Below are positions 6,755 through 11,966 of a stretch of DNA of 11,966 nt, piece by piece. Both the position numbers and the translations under genes were made by a program. Under the pieces are notes generated by a model. That model saw nothing but the letters and a program-made list of their open reading frames with translations. It was not told the origin of the DNA and made no database searches. Positions within the stretch are counted from its first letter, which is position 1, and the number at the start of each line of letters is the position of its first letter. The stretch comes from an uncultured cyanobacterium (GTDB lineage: Bacteria; Cyanobacteriota; Cyanobacteriia; PCC-6307; Cyanobiaceae): the NCBI GenBank assembly GCA_903831165.1, contig CAIKWV010000632.1, forward strand, positions 1 to 11,966, written 5' to 3'.

Positions 6755-6786
6755 GGGCCTGATCCCCGTGGGATGCGGGCAGGCCC
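6755..6786 (-). terminator. Nested stem-loop after the permease stop, possible terminator
   Basis: GGGCCT (6755-6760) pairs with AGGCCC (6781-6786). Inside it ATCCC (6762-6766) pairs with GGGAT (6770-6774) around a CGT loop. It begins about 18 bases past the permease stop in the direction of transcription. No U-tract follows on the minus strand, so Rho-independent termination is doubtful. Confidence 0.3.
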
Positions 6787-6804
6787 GGGGCCCCATGGTT
6801 TCGA

Positions 6805-7689
6805 TCAGTTGCTGCGTTCTGGCTGGACCGAAAGCCAGCTCTCGAGGCCCTCGCCGAGAAAGGAGAGGCCCAGCACCAGCACGAACATCGCCAGACCGGG
6901 ATAGAGAGCCGTCCACCAGATGCCCGTCGGCACGGCGGTCAGAGCCTGCTGCAGATCACCACCCCATTCGGGGATCGTCTCCGGCAGACCCAGCCCCAGA
7001 AAACCGAGGCCACCCAGCACCAGCACCGCATCGGCGGCATTGAGGGTCAACAACACCGGCACCGAGGTGATCACGTTGCGCAGCAGATAGCGGCGCAGGA
7101 TCCAGAGCGGGCCGGCACCGAGGGAACGGGCCGCCTCCACGAACAGTTCGGCCTTGACCTGGGCCGTCTGGTTCCGCACCACGCGGAAATACTGGGGCAC
7201 GTACACCACACACAGCGCCGCAGCCGCATTGGGCAGACCGCGACCCAGCAGGAAGGCCAGCACCACCGACAGCAGCAGCACCGGCAGGGTGTACAGGGTG
7301 TCCATCAACAGGACGAGGGTGCGATCCACCCAGCCGCCGAGATAACCACTCACCATGCCCAGGGGCACCCCGATCGCCAAAGCCAGCACCAGGGCGACCA
7401 ACACCACCTGCAGCGCCACGCCGCTGCCCGCCAGGGTGCGTACGCAGACATCGCGCCCGAGCCGATCGGTGCCGCACCAATGGAGCAGCGAGGGGGAGGC
7501 ATAGATGGGGTTATCAAGGCCGGCATTGGGATCGCTGAGCAGGCCGAGATGAATCAGCAGAGGCGTCAGCAGGGCCGTGGCGGCATAGATCAGCACGATG
7601 GCCATGCCCCAGAGGGCCATGCGGCCCGAGAGATTGGCGGACGACCAGCGCAGGAACACCAGGGCAGGGCAGGAACGGATCCCATTCAA
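6805..7689 (-). CDS. ABC transporter permease, DppC/OppC family
   Basis: The 294-residue protein is an inner-membrane permease of the peptide/nickel/opine ABC importer class. GTDRLGRDVCVRTL (73-86) is the typical DppC/OppC signature at the start of the transport domain. The EAA loop that docks on the ATPase is seen as VEAARSLGAGPLWILRRYLL (184-203). The end (WWTALYPGLAMF, then GLSFLGEGLESWL) is also typical. Hydrophobic helices lie near 25-46, 90-113, 127-148, 155-171, 207-233 and 260-281. The length is normal. No partner permease, ATPase or binding protein is in the window, so the subunit probably works with components encoded elsewhere. The substrate cannot be told from this subunit. The start is uncertain: TTG 7689, GTG 7659 and ATG 7620 are all in frame. 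A GAGGGGG stretch lies very close upstream of the TTG. Confidence 0.9.
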   Translation of the reverse strand: MNGIRSCPALVFLRWSSANLSGRMALWGMAIVLIYAATALLTPLLIHLGLLSDPNAGLDNPIYASPSLLHWCGTDRLGRDVCVRTLAGSGVALQVVLVALVLALAIGVPLGMVSGYLGGWVDRTLVLLMDTLYTLPVLLLSVVLAFLLGRGLPNAAAALCVVYVPQYFRVVRNQTAQVKAELFVEAARSLGAGPLWILRRYLLRNVITSVPVLLTLNAADAVLVLGGLGFLGLGLPETIPEWGGDLQQALTAVPTGIWWTALYPGLAMFVLVLGLSFLGEGLESWLSVQPERSN

Positions 7690-8374
7690 GCCCCCTCAGG
7701 CCAGCCCCAGAAACACCCCCTGGAAGCCGCTGTACCCAGGCGACGCCCGAGCCAACCGCCGGAGCTGGAGTGCAAGCCGAGAGAGTGCTGATTCACAAAA
7801 GTCCTGCAAAACCTGCTGCTGAGCCGTTCCAGCGCTGGCCCCTGTCCGGGCGCTCGCCCTCACTCCTGATCAGGCGCGAGGGCCCTTTCGATCTCCCCCG
7901 AGAGACTGGCGAATACCCCATCGGCAGACCTGACCGGTGTGACCTGCCGAGAAGAATGCCGATCAACCCACGGCTGACGGACGGGTGGCGCGACGGGAAG
8001 CTCAAGCGTGGCCGAGATGGTTACAGCAAACTCCTCAACCCGAGGCTCCAGCTGACTCCGTCAACTCGCGCTCACGGTCATTCTCTACGGTCATTCTCTG
8101 CCGAAATCGAGCTGTGCGGCCCCTGATCCGCCGCGCCGCAGTGGCTGTCGCGGAGCGTGTTGGCTCGCCTCAACCATGGCCAAAGCCACGATGGGCTCAG
8201 CCTGCGCATCGGCATGGATTCAGGATGTTTGCCGTTCGAGTCCAGCCTGCAGTTCCCAGGCGGCACCTGAGCTCTCGGCGTCCGTCCAAAGGTCGCTGGG
8301 CAGCAGGCTCCTAGGCTGACTTCGTCAAGACTTCAGTGGGCCGAGTCGTGAAATGCCCCGAGCTGACCGATGCC
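7690..8374. other. Gene-free divergent gap, permease versus response regulator
   Basis: This 685-base region separates divergent genes and should contain both promoters. I found no convincing -10/-35 pair. It holds an exact 13-base tandem duplication at 8074-8099. The open frames give low-complexity Arg/Ser/Pro-rich products and are not believable genes. In-frame GTG codons at 8336 and 8348 could extend the response regulator, but the receiver-domain boundary favours the ATG at 8375. Confidence 0.5.
8074..8099. repeat. Perfect 13-base tandem duplication
   Basis: ACGGTCATTCTCT is present at 8074-8086 and immediately again at 8087-8099 with no mismatch. It lies about 275 bases upstream of the response regulator start. 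It could be a duplicated binding site or a replication-slippage product. Confidence 0.65.
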
Positions 8375-9070
8375 ATGACCGCCTACCGCCTGCTGATCGT
8401 TGATGACGACCCGGAGCTGCGCAACTTCCTGGTCACCGAACTTTCCATTGAGGGTTACAACTGCAAGGAGGCGGCCACCGGCCAGCAGGCCCTCGGCCAG
8501 ATCCGCGCCGAACCCTGGGATCTGGTGCTGCTCGACTGGACCCTGCCCGATTTCAATGGCGTCGAGGTCTGTCGCCGGATGCGCCAGGGCGGCATTGGCA
8601 CGCCGGTGCTGATGATCACGGCGCGGGATGAGGTGCGCGAACGGGTCGAGGCGCTCGACTCCGGGGCCGACGACTACCTCACCAAACCGTTCTCGATCGA
8701 GGAGCTGCTCGCCAGGGTCCGGGCCAGGCTGCGGCGCACGGGCCTCAACGATCCAGAGGACGGCCTGCTGCGGGTGGGCGATCTGGTCGTCAACCCCGCC
8801 AGCCGCGAGGTCAGCCGGGGGGGACAGGCCGTCCACCTGACCGCACGCGAGTTTGATCTGCTGCTGCATCTGATCCGCCAACCCAACCAGGTGCATGAGC
8901 GGCGAAGCATCCTCGATGCCCTGTGGGGCGAAGACTGGATGGGGGACGACAACCTGCTCGATGTCTATGTGCGCTATCTGCGCAAAAAACTCGAGCCGGC
9001 CGGCCAGCCCACCCTGATCCAGACCGTGCGTGGCGTTGGCTTCATGGTGAAGGAGGGTCCTCCCCGCTGA
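8375..9070 (+). CDS. OmpR/PhoB-family response regulator
   Basis: From ATG 8375 the protein has 231 residues, the usual OmpR-family size. The receiver domain (about 4-122) shows the acidic pocket VDDD (9-12), phosphoacceptor Asp54 in LLDWTLPD, Thr82 in MITA and Lys104 in YLTKPF. The rest is a winged-helix DNA-binding domain (about 130-226), with LTAREFDLLLHL, the recognition-helix region NLLDVYVRYLRKKL and the terminal TVRGVGFMV. It should bind promoter DNA as a dimer after phosphorylation. Its likely partner is the histidine kinase encoded convergently, with the genes overlapping by 29 bases at their 3' ends. The motifs do not identify a specific cyanobacterial regulator, so I give no symbol. 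In-frame GTG codons at 8336 and 8348 are less likely starts. Confidence 0.93.
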   Translation: MTAYRLLIVDDDPELRNFLVTELSIEGYNCKEAATGQQALGQIRAEPWDLVLLDWTLPDFNGVEVCRRMRQGGIGTPVLMITARDEVRERVEALDSGADDYLTKPFSIEELLARVRARLRRTGLNDPEDGLLRVGDLVVNPASREVSRGGQAVHLTAREFDLLLHLIRQPNQVHERRSILDALWGEDWMGDDNLLDVYVRYLRKKLEPAGQPTLIQTVRGVGFMVKEGPPR

Positions 9071-10448
9071 CGATCTGGCCCTCGGTGCCCAACGCAGCGG
9101 ACGCGGCAGCGGACTCGAACAGCGGCAGCTGCAACTGAAAATCAGCACCGCCTCCGGGGGCCTCCGAGACCATGACCTGCCCGCCCATGGCCTCCATCAG
9201 CAGCTGAACCACCGCCAGGCCGATGCCACTGCCCCGGGTGTTCACGGCAGCCTGACCGCGCACGAAGCGGCCGAAGATCGCTTCGCGCTCGGCCGGAGCC
9301 ACCCCAGGCCCCCGGTCCCGCACATGCAGCACCAGCGAATCCGATGTGGCCTCCGCCGACAGACGCACCGGAGCTGGCGACAACGAATAGCGCAAAGCAT
9401 TGTCCACCAGGACCACCAGGCACTGGGCCAGCCGCTCCGGATCCCCGGCCGCCAGGGGCAAGGCGCGTTCATCCTGAGGCGGCTGCAGCCGCAGGCGTCC
9501 TTCGGCTCCCGCCGCCAGGCGCTCAAAACACTCGAGCACGATGTCCTCCACATCAATCGGCTGGCGCCGCAACTGTAGGCGCCCGGCATCCTTGCGGGCC
9601 AGATCGAGCATGTCGCTGACCATTCCCCCCATGCGGCGGGCCTCGGCGCTGATCAGCGCCAGCGAGGGCCCGAGCCCGGCGGCAGCGGGTTGTCGTTGCA
9701 GGCTCTGGGCGTGGCCGGAAATCAGGGTGATCGGCGTGCGCAGCTCATGGGCGACACCATCGACAAAGGTGCGCTGCCGCTCCCAGGAGGAGGTGAGCCG
9801 CTCCTGCATGGCATTGAAGGTGGCGGCAATCGGCTGAAGCTCTTCCGGCTGATGGTCCACATCCAGGGGCGGCGGCGGCTCCGAGGGTGAGCGATAGGAG
9901 GAGATCTGCTTGCCTAGGGCCTCCAGAGGCCGGACCAGGCCGTAGGCCATGACCGGCCGCAGCAACAGGCCGGTCAACATGGCGGAGGCCCCGGCGGCGG
10001 CGGCCAGCAGTTGTAGCGAGAGGTTCTGCTGGGCGATGGAATCGGTCACGTCCTGGCGCAGCAGCAGGGAGCGCAGCTGGCCATCCCGCAGCATCAGGGG
10101 GCTGGCACTCTCCAGGATCACGCCGTTGTCCTGCCACTGAAGCCGTGGCTCGAACTCCGACCCGGTCGGCAGCAACTGCACCGCCAACCCGGGCATCAGC
10201 ATCTCCGCCACCACGGGGCTGAACTGATCCGCCGTGCGAACGCGCTGAATCAGGGCCGTGCTGATCCGATCAATGAGCTGCTGGTGGGCCTGGCGCCGCT
10301 CAATGCGGTTGAGGCTCAGGGTCAGCACCACCAGCATGGTGTAACCCGCCAAAACGGCCAGGATGGTGGTCGACTGAAGCCAGAGGCGCAGCGATGCAGC
10401 AGGCCGCATCGGCGAAAACCACTGGAACAACCGTAAACCGAATCTCAC
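9042..10448 (-). CDS. Membrane sensor histidine kinase with HAMP domain
   Basis: The 468-residue protein starts at GTG 10448. Domains in order are TM1 (about 25-45), a periplasmic sensor region of about 95 residues with no recognised fold, TM2 (about 146-168), HAMP (about 170-222) and the catalytic core. The H-box FVDGVAHELRTPI contains phosphoacceptor His234. The ATPase domain shows the N-box LVDNALRYS (Asn350), G1 box DRGPGV (378-383), an F-box-like IFGRF and G2 box GSGIGLAVV (406-414). All residues needed for activity are present. Its last nine codons and stop overlap the 3' end of the response regulator on the other strand, so the pair cannot be an ordinary operon. The pairing is inferred from adjacency. 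An in-frame ATG at codon 14 is an alternative start. Confidence 0.93.
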   Translation of the reverse strand: MRFGLRLFQWFSPMRPAASLRLWLQSTTILAVLAGYTMLVVLTLSLNRIERRQAHQQLIDRISTALIQRVRTADQFSPVVAEMLMPGLAVQLLPTGSEFEPRLQWQDNGVILESASPLMLRDGQLRSLLLRQDVTDSIAQQNLSLQLLAAAAGASAMLTGLLLRPVMAYGLVRPLEALGKQISSYRSPSEPPPPLDVDHQPEELQPIAATFNAMQERLTSSWERQRTFVDGVAHELRTPITLISGHAQSLQRQPAAAGLGPSLALISAEARRMGGMVSDMLDLARKDAGRLQLRRQPIDVEDIVLECFERLAAGAEGRLRLQPPQDERALPLAAGDPERLAQCLVVLVDNALRYSLSPAPVRLSAEATSDSLVLHVRDRGPGVAPAEREAIFGRFVRGQAAVNTRGSGIGLAVVQLLMEAMGGQVMVSEAPGGGADFQLQLPLFESAAASAALGTEGQIVSGEDPPSP

Positions 10449-10994
10449 GTCGTTGTTGTGCTCCAGCGGTGAACGTTGCTACGAAGTAGATGCGTCAAAT
10501 CTAGTCCCGTCTACCCATCCAAGCTGCCCTTCCATGCGTGAGCCGCCATGGCAATCCAGCAAGCCGTCAACACGGGTCAGCCCAGCAGGAGCTGCTTCGG
10601 TCGACTCCTGACCAGCAGGCAACTGACCGGGCTGCTGGCAAAGCTGGAACGATTCGCAACAACCAGACCGACTTGATCAGGAGAAGCGGCGCCAACGTTA
10701 GTTGTTGCTACGTTCTCCAAGCCTGATTGAGCCGGTGGATCATGAGCAATTCCCAGCAGCACGACAGAGATGGACCATGATTTACTGAACCTCTAACGGC
10801 CACTCTCGCAGCGTCGACGCATGAATTCTGATGCAACCTCAGGCCAGATCGACTCAGGCCTTGCACCATTGAAACCAGCGGCGACAGGCACACGCTGAGA
10901 CATCTCCCGCCCCGGGACCTTCTTCACATCAACGGCCAAAAACTCAGCCCTTGCTACGTTTGGATTAAGAGCACTTCCATCGCCCATCAATCCC
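10449..10994. other. Gene-free divergent gap, histidine kinase versus pilin
   Basis: The 546 bases lie between divergent genes and should carry both promoters. TTGCTACG occurs three times on the plus strand (10476, 10705, 10951), and the last two copies extend to TTGCTACGTT. A 7-bp inverted repeat, CCAGCAG (10612-10618) with CTGCTGG (10632-10638), is also present. Short open frames give no recognisable protein. A small RNA is possible but nothing shows it directly. Confidence 0.5.
10952..10960 (+). promoter_or_regulatory. Possible extended -10 element upstream of the pilin gene
   Basis: TGCTACGTT fits the extended -10 pattern TGnTAnnnT and ends 34 bases before the pilin ATG, a plausible promoter distance. 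The same string occurs at 10706-10714. No matching -35 hexamer is seen about 17 bases upstream, so this is a weak call. Confidence 0.25.
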
Positions 10995-11489
10995 ATGTCC
11001 CCTGCTCAGGCTCGCTCCCGCGCTTCCTTCCAGACACGCCTGCTGCTGCACCTCTCCCACCGCAAGGCGGGACTCAGCGCCGCCCAGCAGGGTTTCACCT
11101 TGGTGGAGCTGATGATCGTCGTCGCGATCATCGGCATCCTCACCGCCGTCGCCCTGCCCAACTTCCTTGCCGCCCGCAACGCCGCCAAGATGGGCTCCAG
11201 GGTGGGTGAGGCCATCGGCTTCGCCAAGGAATGTGCTGTGTTCCTCGCCACCGATATCGGCACCCCTTACAACACAGCAACTCTGCGAACAGGCACCTCC
11301 AGCGATGGCGTTCTGGAAACCTGTGGCACCACCAACGATGGCACCCTCGTCGCCACCTGGGGAACGGTGACCGCCGCCGGCGTGAAGTGCCTCACCGCCA
11401 GCAGCACCACCAATTCCACCGCAGCCACGATCACCGTGCTGCGCACGGTGACCACAGGCGACACGATTTCCTGTGTCTTCACCCCCTGA
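10995..11489 (+). CDS. Type IV pilin-like protein (PilA family)
   Basis: The 164-residue prepilin has a 33-residue leader ending in QQG. The class III signal follows: GFTLVELMIVVAIIGILTAV, with cleavage expected between Gly33 and Phe34 and Glu38 at the conserved mature position 5. The N-terminal helix runs on as ALPNFLAARNAAK. GEAIGFAKECA (71-81) resembles remembered picocyanobacterial PilA proteins. The mature protein is about 131 residues, Thr/Ser-rich after residue 84, with Cys80, Cys110, Cys132 and Cys160. The last two could form the C-terminal D-region disulfide. It should be cut by PilD and assembled into a pilus or pseudopilus for adhesion, motility or DNA uptake. No assembly genes are nearby. 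The only ATG is at 10995 and no Shine-Dalgarno is evident. It could be a minor pilin rather than the major subunit. Confidence 0.92.
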   Translation: MSPAQARSRASFQTRLLLHLSHRKAGLSAAQQGFTLVELMIVVAIIGILTAVALPNFLAARNAAKMGSRVGEAIGFAKECAVFLATDIGTPYNTATLRTGTSSDGVLETCGTTNDGTLVATWGTVTAAGVKCLTASSTTNSTAATITVLRTVTTGDTISCVFTP

Positions 11490-11559
11490 TTCAGATGTCC
11501 TGCCCCAAGGGCGCTCTCAGCAAGAGCAAAATGTCAGACCCATCAACCCCTGATTTCAG
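11483..11559. repeat. Short direct repeat at and after the pilin stop
   Basis: CCCCTGATTCAG (11483-11494) includes the pilin stop codon and recurs with one inserted T as CCCCTGATTTCAG (11547-11559). A complementary TCAGGGG lies at 11613-11619. These may be remnants of duplication in the 3' untranslated region. The match is short. Confidence 0.35.
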
Positions 11560-11647
11560 CGACACAACACAGCGCAAAGGCACAGCATAATTTAGCCGGC
11601 CTCAACGCAAATTCAGGGGCCGCGACTAGAGGAAAGGGCAAAATCAC

Positions 11648-11690
11648 GGGTAACGCAATGGAGGGCGACACAACGTCCATTGCGTTGCCC
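11648..11690 (+). terminator. 15-bp stem-loop after the pilin gene, probable terminator or structured RNA
   Basis: GGGTAACGCAATGGA (11648-11662) pairs with TCCATTGCGTTGCCC (11676-11690) with a single T-G wobble, leaving a 13-base loop. The inner 11 pairs are perfect. The sequence downstream is T-rich (CTTTATCTTTTT from 11700), but the T-tract starts about 10 bases after the stem, so it is not a textbook terminator. The hairpin lies 158 bases after the pilin stop and could end that transcript or belong to a separate small RNA. Confidence 0.55.
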
Positions 11691-11705
11691 TTGAACCGTC
11701 TTTAT

Positions 11706-11741
11706 CTTTTTATCGACCTTTTTATCGACCTTTTTATCGAC
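11706..11741. repeat. Triple perfect 12-base tandem repeat
   Basis: CTTTTTATCGAC is repeated three times without mismatch at 11706-11717, 11718-11729 and 11730-11741. A partial CTTTATC precedes it at 11700-11706. The period of 12 bases is slightly more than one helical turn. It is non-coding and directly follows the stem-loop. Confidence 0.85.
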
Positions 11742-11767
11742 AAGGAATACACACCAACATCAACCAG

Positions 11768-11779
11768 CCGCAATTGCGG
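11768..11779. repeat. 12-base perfect palindrome
   Basis: CCGCAATTGCGG is a perfect palindrome 26 bases after the tandem repeat. It could be a dimeric protein-binding site. Its function is unknown. Confidence 0.5.
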
Positions 11780-11854
11780 ACCGGCAAGCCGATCCTTGGC
11801 CCGCACGCAAAAGCTTCTTGCATTGCCGACAATCTCGCGCGCAAGACCAAACAA

Positions 11855-11860
11855 TATAAT
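11855..11860 (+). promoter_or_regulatory. Consensus -10 hexamer TATAAT
   Basis: TATAAT is an exact match to the sigma-70 -10 consensus in a locally AT-rich stretch. No -35 resembling TTGACA is found at 16-18 bases upstream. If functional it would drive a plus-strand transcript towards the window end. Confidence 0.3.
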
Positions 11861-11966
11861 TCACCTGCCAATAGCGAATCATAAGCAATTTACGCTGTTT
11901 CAGCTCGAGTTGCATTTTCGCACGCAACGAAACCAGGCCGGGGATTGCGCAGGCAGCTCTATAGGG

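Larger units (their letters stand above)
6454..6804. other. Gene-free gap between the small membrane genes and the permease
   Basis: The 351 bases lie between two minus-strand transcription units. Open frames here give Arg/Pro-rich products without recognisable families. The gap contains an exact 13-base tandem duplication at 6599-6626 and a nested stem-loop at 6755-6786. A promoter for the small membrane pair is expected near 6460-6520 on the minus strand, but I see no consensus hexamers. Confidence 0.5.
11490..11966. other. Gene-free, AT-richer region after the pilin gene
   Basis: The final 477 bases contain no believable gene. A strong stem-loop (11648-11690), a triple 12-base tandem repeat (11706-11741), a 12-base palindrome (11768-11779) and a TATAAT hexamer (11855-11860) follow one another. 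From about 11690 the sequence is visibly richer in A and T than the rest of the window. It could be the 5' region of a gene beyond the window or the edge of an acquired segment. Confidence 0.5.

Noticed and set aside
8235..8243. TTCGAGTCC resembling a tRNA T-loop
   Set aside because: The flanking bases do not form a T-stem, and no anticodon arm or acceptor stem can be built around it.
7985..8314. 109-codon frame upstream of the response regulator
   Set aside because: The product is Arg/Ala/Pro-rich without family features and spans the 13-base tandem duplication.
11706..11741. Triple repeat as a CRISPR array
   Set aside because: The units are 12 bases and directly adjoining, with no spacers and no cas genes.

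Overview
The window looks like a piece of a GC-rich picocyanobacterial chromosome (Synechococcus/Cyanobium type). This rests on remembered protein resemblances: an RsmB with the cyanobacterial-style N-terminal domain, a class A PBP tail convergent to it, and a type IV pilin whose post-helix segment (GEAIGFAKECA) resembles picocyanobacterial PilA proteins. Two HIP1 octamers (GCGATCGC) are also present. No database search was possible, so the taxon is an inference. I see no CRISPR array, rRNA, tRNA, transposase or prophage gene.

Layout. Bases 2-487 (+) hold the 3' end of a probable class A penicillin-binding protein with a long Pro/Ala-rich tail. After a 538-base gap comes rsmB on the minus strand (1026-2408). 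Just upstream on the same strand is an alkyltransferase-like gene (2413-2802) with Trp in place of the reactive Cys. Divergent from that pair, on the plus strand, is trmH (2895-3584). It is followed by two tightly coupled genes: a polytopic membrane protein (3578-4930) and a single-pass protein with a large soluble domain (4927-6036). Together these two look like one GT-C-like membrane protein split in two. Two small membrane-protein genes on the minus strand (6451-6038 region) also overlap by 4 bases, and they meet the previous gene stop to stop with one base between. A lone DppC/OppC-type permease follows on the minus strand (6805-7689).

The right part holds an OmpR-family response regulator (8375-9070, +) and a HAMP histidine kinase (9042-10448, -). 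They are convergent and overlap by 29 bases, an unusual arrangement for a plausible cognate pair. A 546-base gap separates the kinase from a divergent type IV pilin gene (10995-11489, +). The pilin is followed by 477 bases without a gene. That stretch is AT-richer towards its end and contains a 15-bp stem-loop, a perfect triple 12-base tandem repeat, a 12-base palindrome and a consensus -10 hexamer.

Functionally the window is mostly housekeeping. It covers cell wall synthesis, 16S rRNA and tRNA methylation, alkyl-damage recognition, an envelope glycan-type membrane enzyme, transport, two-component signalling and pili. Five gene-poor gaps (about 350-685 bases each) carry short exact tandem duplications and small inverted repeats. 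The most distinctive items are the split membrane enzyme, the Cys-less alkyltransferase homologue, the overlapping tail-to-tail two-component pair, and the hairpin/repeat region after the pilin gene.
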